Below, piece by piece: positions 34,601 through 46,922 of a stretch of 64,000 nucleotides of DNA. Below the pieces are notes generated by a model. The model saw nothing but the letters and a program-made list of their open reading frames with translations, was not told the origin of the DNA and did no database searches. A program made the translations under genes and the position numbers. Position 1 is the stretch's first letter. Every line of letters starts with the position of its first letter. Source of the stretch: Pomacea canaliculata (lineage: Eukaryota > Mollusca > Gastropoda > Architaenioglossa > Ampullariidae); the NCBI RefSeq assembly GCF_003073045.1, contig NC_037591.1, forward strand, positions 20,741,319-20,805,318, in the 5' to 3' direction.

Positions 34601-37600
34601 ATGACTCTTGGTCGACAGCACTTAATAGTCGGCTTTGAGACATGATTGAAATACACTCCTAGGCCTCTAAAATGACAGAGATGTGTTGACACTGGATAAG
34701 GTTTGCACTTACACTCCGTGTTTTTTATCGTTAATTCTGCCTTGTCATGTGCATATGGTTCAATTGCACGCATTTTTTAGGGTTCAGTTACCTAATTTTC
34801 TTGACTGCAGGGCTGAGCAAGCACAAGACCAAACTGGACTGTCATAAAATTCACGTTGACTGTTCATCCACACAACAAATTCACTAAAAAAAATTGAAGG
34901 AATTGCTCAGTTGGTACAAACATGATTAATCAAAATGTAGAAAATATGAAGGTGGCTTTTCCACTGTTTGGGAAGTATAGTTTACATAACACTGCCAATG
35001 GGTAGAAGTCAAATGACTAGCATTTATACTGAAAGATACGTCGTCCAAATACAAGAACCAGTTTTTGCCTGCGGCAAAGTGTAAAAGCAATAGACTAACC
35101 TTCTCCTGTAAAATATGGAGCCATTACCTTATTTTTCATAAATTTTCTCTATCATGCAGGTCTAAAATTAAGATAACCCAAAACAAAAATCAACTCGGTT
35201 TTAAAAAAACTAAGAAAAAGTCAGGCATCAACTTGGATCAGCTCAGAAAACTGTATGCAGAGACAGAAACCACTCTTCATTGCTGACGTTTTGTAATAAA
35301 AAAAAATGTTTGGACAATCGGGGATTTTCTTTAATATTATTGTTACTATTTTTCATTCTGGTAAAATTTTTTAGCATAACCTTAAGGTGGCAATAATAGA
35401 AGACTTTTCCACAGGTCCTAATGACATTATATCTATATACCCACACATTTTTTCCTTAATTCCCAGTTCATGTGTCTTTAAAGGGAAACAGTACCTGGCG
35501 GAAGTCGGCGATCTTGAGTCTGTCGTCCCACACCAGTACTTTCACGTGTGCTGCCCGTCGGCCATCCCGTCGTTCAGTGTGCGACCCGTAGGCTCTGGCG
35601 TTTAGCTGGGGCGGTGGTTGTCTGGTCCCACAGTATGCGCAAAAGTAGGCACTAAAGTGATCGGTAGTGATGGAGACCTTCCCATCAGGCAGCAGTCTGA
35701 ATGTGGCGCTTTGATCCCACTGCACGTCGTCGTCTACTTCCTGACAATCTTTTGCACTCTTTTGACCATTGTCGCTAGTAGGTGGCCTGTCCTTGCTAAG
35801 CTTAAGGCGAGATTTTTCAAAATCTGAAACTTTGGTGTTTGATGAATCTTTGCGATCAGAGTCAGATAACAGGCTCCCAGTGCTTAGAGACGAAGAGTCA
35901 TCGCAGCACAGAGGCGATAAGTCGGGAGACGCATCATCTGCAGCAGACACGGCAGGTCCTATATGATCTGCCTCTCGTTTCACTTTACTACCGATTTCTG
36001 TTGAATCTTTCCTACGAATGTCTGTTCTTTCGGGTCGTACTCTATTGAGACTGAGGTGTCCGTCCGAGTGTCGTAAGACGCAGTACACGTGGATAAGGTC
36101 AGGATCGGGGTCAGGAGGTAAGCAGTGAGGCAGCTCGATGCGGAAGGGGCCTTTTAGGAGGCTGAAGCTGTGGCTGGAGCTGTATTCGGCCACAGGACTG
36201 GCCAGCCATTCCTCCTTCTTGTACTGAAGCTTCGTCCGCAGCACGTGACGCACGTGAGCAGCGTCTGCGCAGACAGCAGACTTGACGTCAATCCACTGGC
36301 CGAGGTGGACACAGCTCTCCGGTACGTGCAGCACAATGTCGGAGTTTAGTTTCTGTAAAGTTCCACCATCGCTGGTAAAACTTTTAGCCACTTGCCAGCG
36401 AGGACTGAAAATTGGGGGATGGGATATGGGACAAGTGGCCTGCAGTGACGCTCCAGAGCTTGCGTCTTTCTTTGTCTCGCTGTTCTCTTCTTCTGCAGTT
36501 TCTTTTGTTCTGTGATTATGCCCTTTATCTCTGTCGTGAGGTGGCTGCTCAAGGTACGAAGTTAGTCCTGCTTCATCGCTTATTTTCGATTCATATGAGT
36601 GTTGTTTATATCTGTGCTTAGTGCTGGCATAATTCTCAATGTCCAAGACGTTTTCTTTCAAGGTTTTTTCTTTGACAATCGCATCTTCTTTAAGCGTGCT
36701 TTTCGTGTCTTGCGTTGGTGTATCCTTCATTTGCTTTCTTCCACTTGCGCTCTGCGGTTGCAAATGGCCGACATGAAAATCTCTGTCGTCTTTGTCAACT
36801 GTCTTGCCTTTGGATGCAGATTTCTTTTGAGAGTCGACTTTCTGCAGCAGATGTATCACTTTTTCATTTCTGTGCCAGACAGCAATGTCTAGTGCTGTAT
36901 GCCCTTCCGGGGTAGTAAAGTCTGCTCTAGCTCCGTTTTGTAAAAGAACAGTTATGACATTGACGTGGTCAGTTTGACACACAGTGTGAAGTGGCGTCCA
37001 GCCTTGGAAGTCTCGTTCATCAACCTCTGCCCCATTATTTAACAGAAGTTTCACTACCTCACTGTGTCCATTGAAACATGCGCAGTGAAGCGGGGTTACG
37101 CCAAAGGCATCTCTTGTTGTGATTTCATTTTTGCTTTTTTTTAGCAGAATATCTACAATTTCATAAAAACCTAAGCTTGAGGCAATGTGGAGAGGTGTAA
37201 CGCCACGGGCATCAGCAAAGTCAGACCTTGCATTGCTTTCACAAAGGCGTTTCACAATATCAGCATATCTCCCCACACATGCTAGAAGCAATGGTGTATA
37301 ACCATTTTTAGCTTTAGTATCAATGATGGAACCACGCTGCATCAGAAGTTCCAAGATTTCCATGTCCCCTGTGAAGCAGACCATGTGCATAGGCGTCATC
37401 CCGTTTATGTCTTTAGCATTGACATTCGCATTAGCCATAAACAATCTCATAACTATTTGTTTATTTCCTAAATAGCATGCAAAGTGTAGAGGCGTTTTAC
37501 CTGTTTTTGCAGTAAGGTCAGCTGTAGCATTTTTGTTCAGGAGACAGTCCACTATTTCGTAGTGTCCTATAAAACATCCTGCGTGTAAAGCTGTATACCC

Positions 37601-40600
37601 TTGACTATTCGTAGCATTGATATCTGATTCCCATTCAGTTAACAAGTCTACGACTTCTTTGTGACCATTAAAGCTAGCTAGGTGAAGTGGAGTATTTTTA
37701 TTTACGTCCTTAGCCTCGGTCTCAGCAAAATTTTCGAGAAGAATTTCTGCAATGTCACAAGCGCCGTGAATGCTAGCAAGATGCAAAGGTGTAAAACCAC
37801 GAGATGTTTGTAATGAAAAGTTTGCTTTGTTTCTTATGAGCATTTCAACTATGTCGCTATAGCCTTCCCGACAAGAAAGATGCAGAGGAGTATATCCCTT
37901 ATAGTCGGTGGCATCCAATGAAACCTTCTCTTTGACCAGTACTTCAACAACGTTTTTCTTGCCGTAATAGGCAGCGAAATGAAGAGCTGTTAACTCTGTT
38001 TTGTCTTTAAACGCGAGATTAGCACCCTTTCTGATTAACGCTTCTACGGCGCCAGCATGACCATGTGAAGAAGCAATATGTAGGGGAGTGACATCATCTG
38101 ATGTTGTAACATCGACATTACTGGACTTTTCAAGGAGAAGATCAACGACATTCTGGTCTCCACGCTGGCATGCAAAGTGAAGCGGCGTCCATCCACTCTT
38201 GTCCCGGTGGTCAATTCTAGCGCCCCTAGTGACCAACAACTTCACAAGGTCGACGCTGCTGCCATTGCTTGCTGCATGAAGAGCGGTGCGTCCTTCTGCG
38301 TCCTCCGCCTCAAGATTCGCGCCTTCTTGTAACAGTCTTCGCACGATGTCAGGAAAGTCCATTTGGCAAGCTAACAAAAGTGGTGTCATATCGCCTACCT
38401 TTGTTTTTATATTAACATTAGCACCGTGACTTAGCAGAATATCAACCACTTCTTTTTGTCCTCTGTTACACGCATAACACAGGGACGAAAATCCCTTTGA
38501 GTCCACTCTATTTAGTTCTGCTTTGTTGTCAATAAGTGACTTTATAATTTGAGCTTGACCAGAAAGTGTTGCAAAGTGTAAAGGTGTAAAGCTGTCGCGT
38601 GGATCTGTTGCGTTGACCTCTGCACCATGAGACAACAAACTGTTTACGATGTTCAGATGACCGTATATGCACGCCAAGTGCAGTGCTGAAACATTTAGCA
38701 AAGTCTTCTCGTTGACGCTGGCGAGATGGCGCATCAATACGTTTACAACATCCATGTATCCTTGGAAGGAAGCGATATGTAATGGTGTCCAGCCGTTGAT
38801 ATCTTTAGCATCGACTTCTGCACCCCCCGTAAGCAGTATTTCAGCAACCTCGTCATGGTTATTTGAACATGCAAAGTGGAGAGATGTTTCTTTTTCTCTT
38901 GTTTTGGCATTTACGTCTGCTTTATATTCGACAAGAAGCTTCACGACCTCTGGAAAGCCATTGTGGGAAGCGAGATGCAAAGATGCAGTTCCATAGTTAT
39001 CTTGACAGTTCACATCTGCACCGTGTTGCAGCAAAATTCTAACGGCATCCACATTGCCGCGCGAACTCGAAGTGTGTAGTGGAGTTCTTCCATCAACATC
39101 TTTTGCGTTAACATTCTGTCCAAGACCAAGCAACATGTGTATCAGTTCTTTGTTTCCATGGTGGCACGCATAGTGAAGTATTGTAATGCCATATACACTG
39201 AGCACATCCATCTTAGCTTGGTGGAGAATCAAGATATCAGCAATGTCCTTATGCCCGTTGATGCATGCATAATGTAAAGGTGCTAATCCTTCATTGCTAC
39301 TAGCATTAACACAGGCATTATATTCAATGAGCCTTTTAACAATATTAATGCTGCCACTCTGACTCGCGTACATGAGTGGCGTCCTTAAAGATTCATCCTG
39401 AGCATTTACTGATGCTCCCTGAGCAAGAAGAATATCTACAATGGATTTATTTGGCTGCATACAACCCAGATGCAATGGCGTTTGTCCCAGTGTGTTCTTT
39501 ATTTCCACTTTAGCCTTATGCTTTATTAAAGCTTCGACGAGGTCTCTGTGTCCTCCAAATGACGCGAGGTGTAAAGGTGTCGTTCCCTCCATGTCTTGAG
39601 CATTAACATCAGACTTTTTGGCAAGTAAAATACTTATATCTGTGCAATTAGAGAAGAGTGGATTTGAATAAGGGCTCCGGTTTACTGCAGACGTATCAGT
39701 TTCAAGTTGTGACATTATCGAGACTGTGTGCATGCAAGCCAAAGACAATGGTGTGTGTCCAGTGATGCTTCGAGCGTTTAAATTAGCCTCCTTTTGAATG
39801 AGAATCTCAACGCCTACTTTGTTTCCAAAAAAACAAGCGTAATGCAAAGGTGTATGGCCAGTCATATCAGCTGCATTGATGTCTGCATTGTTGTCTATCA
39901 GCAAACTAACTAATCTCCTGATCTCGTGAGGACTTGCAACACGAAGAGGTGTAGCGCCCTGAAAGTCTCCACCATTCATGTCAGCCTTGCCTTTGAGGAA
40001 GGTCCTTACCATACTGAAGCCCTCAACCATGCATGCTGCATGCAACGGTGAGACTCTCATATTATTGCTGGTATTAACATCGGCTCCTTTGTCAATGAGC
40101 AACTTTACAACTTCATAATGGCATTTATAGCATGCTATATAAAGTGCTGTTTGTCCCACTGTGTCCCTCGTATCAACTTGCGCTCCCTGTGCTAGCAGAT
40201 TGGATACTATTTCAGCATGACCATTCACGCTAGCCATGTGGAGAGGAATTTGACCATTCCATGTCTCCTGGACGTTGACACCAGCCGCAAGTAATTTCTG
40301 AACAATTGCTGCTCGACCGAAATAGCACGCAAGGTGAAGTGCCTCCACTTTGTCTTCTTTACTCCTGCGCCAGATGCAGGCATCGAGAAACGTTAGGTCA
40401 CCATTGTGGACAGCGTCTTCAAGTGGATGCTTTTCATCTAAAGGAACGGGATTGAAAGGCTGTTTCCAAAGTGTTGATAGTACATTGTTTACGTATTCCT
40501 GAATATTTGTCATCCCTAAGTCCTCTTCAATGTTCATTCTTTCTCCAAGTGTTTTCAGATTCGCGAAGTTTTCAGTCTCTAGTGAAGTCAGCCATTTAGG

Positions 40601-40750
40601 CGTTTTGACATCACTATTTTCAATTCTTCTGTGCAATTTGTCAATTAGATTCTTGTAGTAGTCGTCCCTTTTCGTTCCTGAAAATATCGGACTTGGATCT
40701 TCGATGATTTCGGTGGGTAGTTTAATTCTTAAGGCCGGGTTGTTCTCCAT
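31637..40750 (-). CDS. Giant ankyrin-repeat ZU5-UPA protein, copy 1
   Basis: Five coding exons on the minus strand: 35,495-40,750; 33,466-33,639; 33,075-33,314; 32,667-32,782; 31,637-31,874. The joins are in frame and give 2,007 aa. Residues 1-130 are a conserved leader (KTPKW motif). About 35 ankyrin repeats fill residues 134-1305, repeat 7 having an insertion. A charged linker follows. The ZU5 domain (about 1461-1570) starts GGTLQKLNSDIVLHVPESC and has PFRIELPHCLPP. A Ser-rich loop leads to ITTDHFSAYFC. A UPA-like domain (about 1735-1880) spans the exon junctions (KVLVWDD; LRMSFEIL; YHVMWC; LENKL). The C-terminus is helical (ISDQDMERLRNRW, ESPKLLQATLSAL), then acidic. There is no signal peptide or membrane segment, so it is probably cytosolic. 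ZU5-UPA modules in UNC5, PIDD and ankyrins form an autoinhibitory platform, normally before a death domain; none is clear here. The start is the first ATG after the exon-2 acceptor; the open frame before it lacks ATG. Confidence 0.9.
34090..34640 (-). mobile_element. Tc1-like transposase relic in intron 2, copy 1
   Basis: Minus-strand fragments in shifted frames read like the C-terminal half of Tc1 transposases: YKDNILQHLVLTV-type, then VSDFLQQHQVNRMKWPDLSP and LNSIEHG, ending CIQANGEHT. Several stops and shifts break it. The same relic lies at 54,060-54,620 in copy 2, so it predates the low-divergence duplication. Confidence 0.75.
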
Positions 40751-41067
40751 ATTCTTGTCACACGATACTTGCAAGCAGGTAAACTTGTAAAAGGTGCTAG
40801 TTAAAGCTGATGTCAAACTGACACTTCCTACGCTTATTTACCTGTTTAGAAAAAAACACAGTTTCTTACTTCGAGCTGTCTTGCTTCTTTTAACTATCTC
40901 TTTAAGTTTTATATACGGCAATCATGTAACGTTCGTCTCATATTGCGTAAAGATTATCATGTAAAAAAAATGTCCAGATTATTAAAGATTATAATGTACT
41001 CTTGGTGACTGGTTAATTACAACTTACGCTGTCTGAGCTTATATGGAGGTCACTGGATTCTAGTCTA

Positions 41068-41165
41068 GTGCCCTTCGCCCCTCCTGGAGCATAGGCCATC
41101 GACGACAGCCCTCCAACGCCTCCTGTCCTGGGCTACCATCACCAGCTGCCCCCATCCAAATCCGG
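41068..41165 (-). mobile_element. LINE 3' coding-end fragment
   Basis: Minus-strand codons read WGQLVMVAQDRRRWRAVVDG and then LCSRRGEGH before a stop. This resembles the extreme C-terminus of LINE endonuclease/reverse-transcriptase proteins (AQDR.RWR...). It is only about 100 bp and lies in the first intron of copy 1. Confidence 0.5.
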
Positions 41166-41769
41166 TGAGCTTGGTCACTGGATTAATGATCGTGAATTAC
41201 TGACTCTCCCACGCCAGCCCCACACGCTGTGTTTACTATTGCTATGAGAATAAGGTGAACAAATAAAGAACCCCAAACAACCTTTGCCGAGTTTGAGGCG
41301 TTTTCATGCGGATGTTTTCTTTTTGTAATGCCACCCTTAGTCACTGCTGCACTATGTAATCCATCATTAATTGAGTGTTTGCCTTCTAATTTTACATTTT
41401 TCGCAAGCTTCGCAAATAAATCTTGTAAAATAAGATTTTCATAGCCTGTTTAATAACAAGTATATGGAGAATTACTTTATTAATATTCAAGTACGATTAT
41501 GAATAGGACAGGATTTAATGTATAAACACGGAAACTGGGTCATCACAACCATATCAAGGTTTCAAGTGTACTGCTTCTAAAAATACTGTTAAAATGCTCT
41601 TTCCATAGAAATGTCTATTAAAAGAGGTTTATTTCGCTGCTTACAATGCTATGTTCTGCATGAGAACATATCTTTTACCAACAGACGTTTGTGAGATCTG
41701 ATACGGAACATAGGTTTCTTCAAACAATACACCTGTGTACCAGTAAGTGATATACACATATAAATATAC

Positions 41770-42549
41770 GTTACGGCCAAAGCCCGAAATCGGGGAAAGT
41801 GGAAAGTGTCTGGCCAAAACTGGAAATGGCCAATGTTGCTTTAAACTGATCGGCCAGTGTCCGATCTTATCTTGAGTTTGGGATTTGGCTGGCCAGTTTG
41901 CGAAATGGTGATCGACCAAAGTCGGAATAAAAAGTCATGAACGGATTTTAGTGGCTCTGTGTAATTTCATACTTTACATTGATTATTAATTATAAATTAT
42001 CAAGCTTAATTTTGATAGTTAAACTTATAAATAAATTACCAATCTCATTCATCACTTGTTACAACAAGATGAACTTTTATGTAATTTTGAATCATCCAAC
42101 AGTTTGTTATTTCTAATATGCAGCGATGTGTTGAGCACTTAGTAGTGCAGTTGTATCGAGTGTAGCTTTGGCTGTCGGTCAGTGATTGAGAAGATGCAAC
42201 ACTTTGTAAGGATTTTTTCTTCCGTACCTACGGATTCCAGTGTGAGCAGTTCCTCGTGCAGAATGGAAAATTCACTTCTAGAGTACAGTTGTTTGAAAAT
42301 ACCATGTTTTGTTCCTAGCTTGTACGTTCATGACAACTGTAATAACGCTTCTTGGATCACCGCGACCTCTGTCAACATCTGGTATACGGATATATATGAG
42401 CACACCGAGTTCTGGCCAGTGATTTTCCGTCTCTTCGCGAAATATACTGGTCATCTCAAATACATCGGCCCTTGACCACATCTCTAGGCCAAAGTGCGAA
42501 ATGGCTGGCCTATTCGGGAACTAGCTGAACTTCGGGCTTTGGCCGTCAC
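41770..42549. mobile_element. 780-bp TIR element in copy-1 intron 1
   Basis: The left end GTTACGGCCAAAGCCCGAA pairs with the right end, whose complement is GTGACGGCCAAAGCCCGAA. Subterminal blocks (CTGGCCAGT, GCGAAATGG) recur inside. No open frame looks like a transposase. The flanks match at only 5 of 8 positions, so the superfamily is not assigned. It accounts for nearly all the length difference between the first introns of copies 1 and 2. Confidence 0.7.
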
Positions 42550-43177
42550 ATATTCACAAATAACGCGTGCGTACTTTTGGGGAATAAATCTTTTGCACAT
42601 GGGTGTCATGTGTTCGTGTTTGTGTGTGTATACATTGTCAATGGCCATTTTACTGACAGCGTGTCAACTTTAAGAGCTGCGGCACGCCCGACTGCGAAAG
42701 AAAGGTAGTTACACAGACGACACCTGACTCGGGTACGTTCTATTGTTCAATAACACACATGAGTTTCTCTGCTCTGCCTGGGTGGCAGGCAACGGCAAAA
42801 ACAGAAAGGAAGAAATTGGTACGAAAAATTCAGTGCCTTGTTTGTACATTACTGTGCTTTAAACTAGTACTATTAACAGCGGGCTGACTAGCTCATAAAT
42901 ATCCAAGGTTTAATATGGGTGTTGTCTACATTTCCTATATTCGCCACATGCTTATAAATCAAGTTATTAAACTGTTTCACAACACAGAAGCAGAATTACG
43001 GACCTAGATAAATGTAGACTGAAAAACCACTGATCAAAAATATTAATTTTCAAGTGGATAAGGAAAGATAATAGAATACACCTTTTATAAAACGACATTA
43101 AAATCAAGAACCTTCAGATAAACAAGGAAAGAAAGAATTTTAAAACATTTTGATACCAATGAATGGAGAAAACTTAC

Positions 43178-43420
43178 ATTTTTTCACGAAGTTTTGTACA
43201 GTCTGACTCATTGCCACGCCCAGATGCTTTGTTGAACTCAATAATCTCAGCCAGGTAAAACCTTCTCCAGGTAGATGACATTCCAACATGGCGACACAAG
43301 GACATTTATTACTCCGGTCTGCACATTGTGAAAATGCGCAGTGATCGCTTAGATACTCGTTGAAAAATTCTACTTTCCTTTTCCATGTCCGTTGAATTCA
43401 ATTTTTTTTTCTTTTGTGTT
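43178..43420 (-). promoter_or_regulatory. 5' non-coding exon and promoter region of ANK-ZU5-UPA copy 1
   Basis: A donor (AAAAAAT/GTAAGT) ends an exon at 43,178. The acceptor TTTTTTTCTAAACAG upstream of the large exon (at about 40,843) pairs with it. Reading through either open frame of this exon meets a stop at the start of exon 2, so it is leader rather than coding. A short upstream open frame (MSSTWRRFYLAEIIEFNKAS, about 35 codons) is present. The block ATGTCCTTGTGTCGCCAT and the preceding GAAAGTAG...GTATC..AAG..GAT..GCGCAT are conserved with copy 2. Confidence 0.5.
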
Positions 43421-43713
43421 GAACGTTAGTGTTGTTGAGAAGACAAAATAAAATTTAATTTTAAAATATTTATACTCACATTTTATAATGAGTCGTTTTG
43501 GGCCGAGAGCTCATAAAGTGTTAAAACACTGTACATATGACATGTGACTCAGTATAGACCTGTAAATGTTTGCTTTCGCACCTTCGTCAGTAAGAGAGCT
43601 CAAGCATGGTGTGCTCTTTCGCTTTATGCTGTGTGTGTGACAAAGTAGGTCTCAGCCCCAGCAGGTCTGCACTACCAGTAAACTATGTCCGCCAATGAAG
43701 TGAAAACAATCAA

Positions 43714-44466
43714 TTACGACAAAATCGAGATTATTCCAACCACCTTTGAAAATAAGCTGAAATGTGTGACATCCACTACTCCTTTCACTTTGTAATGAAC
43801 GTTTCCCAGATCGTCGGGAATCTCGGTATTATCATGGATACAACAATGCCTCATAAACATTGTAGCAGCGATGTCTGCGTGTCCATCTTCCTTGAGCCAA
43901 AGACTATAATTATTATAAATTATTATAATTATTATAATAGGTCCGCTCGACCTATTTCCTTCATCAAGCAGTGAACTATCTCCCTCATGGTTGAAGTCGC
44001 ACATTCACTGGTAATGTTTGTAGATGTAGAACATCTCTAGATGCGTCTGATGGAGAGGAAATGGCAAACATTTGTCAGGTCTTCATCTCTTTGTTAAACA
44101 GGGCTTTGGGTTCTGCAACAGAAATATGACTGTGTGCATTTTGTTGAATTTCATTAGCTACAATGTTACTTTAAAATGAAGTATGTTCTGCCCTTTGGCA
44201 TTTGAGAAAGCAGTTTTGTTGCTTCTAATATTTTGATAATGTGGTGGCTTATCAAATTCATAAATTTTCTCCCTATTGCCATGTTCAAAATACGGTTTCC
44301 TTTCTGTGATGATGCACTTTGGACAGGAAGTATCCCACACATTGTTTCCCTCAGGTTCCAGCTTGGACACGAACACACAGTGAACATCACAGAGTAGTTC
44401 TTGTGGCGTTGTGTGTTTCATGGCAATGAGAATGTTCTCACTAAAACCTGATTGGATGCGAACCAC
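43714..44466 (-). other. Two unassigned minus-strand open frames, possible gene fragment
   Basis: An ATG-started frame of 102 codons (44,158-44,466) reads CDVHCVFVSKLEPEGNNVWD followed by TSCPKCIITERKPYFEHGN, with a CPKC pair. A second stretch at about 43,745-43,910 reads FMRHCCIHDNTEIPDDLGNV then HYKVKGVVDVTHFSLFSKVV. Composition is protein-like, but no family is recognised and stops separate the two. It could be a decayed gene or transposon-borne sequence, since a LINE relic adjoins it upstream. Confidence 0.25.
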
Positions 44467-45060
44467 TAGACGCTTCGTGTTCTATAGTGTCAGTCATCCC
44501 TTGATCAGCAACTGTCGTTGGTGGGGAGCACATGGATAGTCGCGGCAGCTGACAGGCCCGCCACTTACACCTGTTGTAGGCGATAACTACCAGGTCCTGC
44601 ACAGGACGACCAGTCCGCTCTTCGACGTTTGTAAGCCAGTGTTTCTTTTGGCCATCGCCGCGTTGACCACCCTCCAAGGTATCTTGAAGGACAGGTGACA
44701 AGTGAGGTGCCGTGTCACATGATCAAACCAGAACAGCTTTCGCCGCTTGAATGTTGCAAGTAGAGGTATGGTGACGTCACGACCAATCACATCGCCCCTT
44801 TTGAGAAGTCCATGGGAGAAATTTTCGCAGGAAAAGATACTTCGCCTGACTTTGGAGAAACAACGTGTCTAGCAGCCATACTTTCATTGATTTCAGAGAC
44901 AACTGTGGTGAAAAGATGAACCTTTGTGCAGCTCCAATTCTAAGTAAGATTTGAGAACGGACAAATGACAATTTGAGGGGACTACTCTTTGTGTATTTGT
45001 CTTGCCTGATGTCTTGCCCTGCCACTGATCTTCGTTTTCAGACTAAAGTCGTTTTCATAT
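44440..45060 (-). mobile_element. LINE relic, C-terminal reverse-transcriptase region
   Basis: Minus-strand pieces read LLATFKRRKLFWFDHVTRHL, then VLQDTLEGGQRGDGQKKHWL and TNVEERTGRPVQDLVVIAYN. These follow the order of the C-terminal part of CR1/RTE-type LINE polymerases (KRRKL.WFGHV.RH; LEGGRRRGRQ.K.W..N). Frame changes show it is decayed, and the 5' portion is absent. Confidence 0.8.
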
Positions 45061-45530
45061 GTTTGTGGGTCGTGAATGCCACTGGATGTGGTGCCCTGTT
45101 CCATCTCGGTTACTTTTGACCGGGACCAAGCTTGCTTTTTTATCTTCGTAGACAGGTGGCTCTGTGTGTGTGTGTTTTAGAGAGAGCTGCCTTATCCTGC
45201 CATATGCATCCTACTAAATCTGTACGATCCTGTTTGGAGTGAGCATGCGTGTGGTGCCTGCTTGTCTGAATGTATACGTACATACGCTTGTCATCTGATA
45301 TCACCCCTTTCCTTTAGTACAGCTTTGAACCATATAATCTGACAACTCTTAACTGTGAAAAAAAAACCAGCACCAGATTATAGGAATCCGTTGCATTTTT
45401 GCTCCAAGTGGCTCTTGTATTTCTTTAATTGAATTTATTTTGTGTCATTCTCTTGTGAAGCACATCGAGCTCATGAGGAAGTACGCTTATATATGCCATA
45501 ATTATTTTTTTTTCCCAGACCATATCATGA
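45061..45530. other. Spacer between LINE relic and duplicated block copy 2
   Basis: No gene is seen. A short TG microsatellite lies near 45,163-45,176. Confidence 0.4.
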
Positions 45531-46922
45531 CTAGAGAACAGTTTCTCAGATGAGTAAATCTGTGTTTGAATAGAGTTGCAAAAGAACTACAACATTTACG
45601 TTTGAACTAAAGTCGCTTAGTTCAATACCAGAATGAATAAAATGTAACGAGGAATTGTCAAGACGAAAACATACGAGACATATGAAAACATTTGAGACGA
45701 TTCAAATATAAATTTAATGCACATGTTCGTTGGCGAAGATAGTTAAGTATACGCGGATAGTGAGGTATATCTCCATCTCTGCGACTTAGTGTATGAGTGT
45801 TTTCAGCCAGGTGTAAAATCAACAGAGCTGTTCGTTTGCACCTATGTTTTTGTCCTAGTTTTGTAGAGAATTTAAGAAGCAGTGTATAATTAATAATTAT
45901 AATTGTAGTAAACCATCGTTTAGGTTAGAATTATTGAGAACTATAAATGCCGAACGTATTTACATTTTTAACAAAACAGTAAAAATGTATAAAGCGCGGA
46001 GAACTTTGAACGTTGGATCAGATAACACTTTATTTATCCCAAAGGGCAATTCGGGGCAGCTTGATGTGAAGCAGCGACTAAACAAATCAAGAAGGGTTAG
46101 TTCACCTCTTTGTCCTTTTTTTTATAATTATGTGTGCAAATATGCCCAGTGAAGTTAACGTTGATGAACATGCTAATGAGTAGAAGACCTGAATTTACAT
46201 AAATTTGTTTGCCGAATGATGGATGTTGCACGCAGGTTAAAATAATGTTAAGAAATCCATGCTATGAAACTAAATTGTCATGATTACAAATTGTAATCAT
46301 TCATGGAAATTAGCCTTTGAGTGCGGAGCGTATTTGCCCTTTAGAATGCAGATTTCACTTTACCAAGAAGAGGTTTCTTCGCATACGATAAATGAAACTT
46401 TCATGCGCTCCACTCTATGTAAAAGCATGTGTTAATTGATTCTCGACGCAGACCTCACATACATATACTCATGGACGAAAAATCTTCCATGCTGACAAAA
46501 TTTTATTATCTTGCGTTTTGATATTACCATTCGTGAAAATTACCCCACATCGGCACAACACGACACAGTGACTGAGTAATTAAAGCATACTCCTATGATG
46601 GCCGATTAAAGTTTAGCAAGAAATGTGTCCTCAGACACTTCTTAAATAAGTGTTTTAGTCGCAAGGTTTTACGGATACATGGCATCAGTTCCATCAGCAA
46701 ATTTATTGACAACATGCTAGTGCATAAATAAAAAGCACATTCAGAGGTCCACACGATAAAGCTGTGGATACCTGTGCAAGAAAAGACCCAGCACAAGTTA
46801 ACACTTTGGTAAATCACTCAAATACGTGTAAAACAAAATGTTTCTCACAGCTATTTCTAAAACGGCACATTACTATCAGCATTTAGAATTCCTTGTCATT
46901 ATTATACATTATTAAATATATT

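Larger units (their letters stand above)
27446..36346. repeat. Low-divergence duplicated block, copy 1
   Basis: This block aligns almost continuously with 45,531-56,286. It covers the intergenic DNA 3' of the gene, all four small C-terminal exons, the introns and the ZU5-coding part of the large exon. Differences are a few per cent by eye apart from transposon insertions. Similarity drops sharply just beyond 36,346 (56,286 in the partner), where the ankyrin linker begins. The left edge is near the shared GACTAGAGAACA. Confidence 0.85.

Noticed and set aside
35600-39080. Many plus-strand frames of 60-109 aa opposite the large exon of copy 1 (and likewise 55,500-60,060 in copy 2)
   Set aside because: Antisense shadows of the ankyrin/ZU5 coding sequence, with no independent motif or splice context.
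40751-40816. N-terminal extension of copy 1 by 22 residues
   Set aside because: It begins at a TTG, not ATG, close to a better splice acceptor, and copy 2 has no counterpart. The shared ATG (MENN/MEKE) is preferred.
43178-43295. Coding first exon for copy 1 (MLECHLPGEGF...) spliced in phase 1 to a CAAG acceptor
   Set aside because: The frame works only in copy 1; copy 2 has a stop in the equivalent frame, and both have a stronger common acceptor that makes the exon non-coding.
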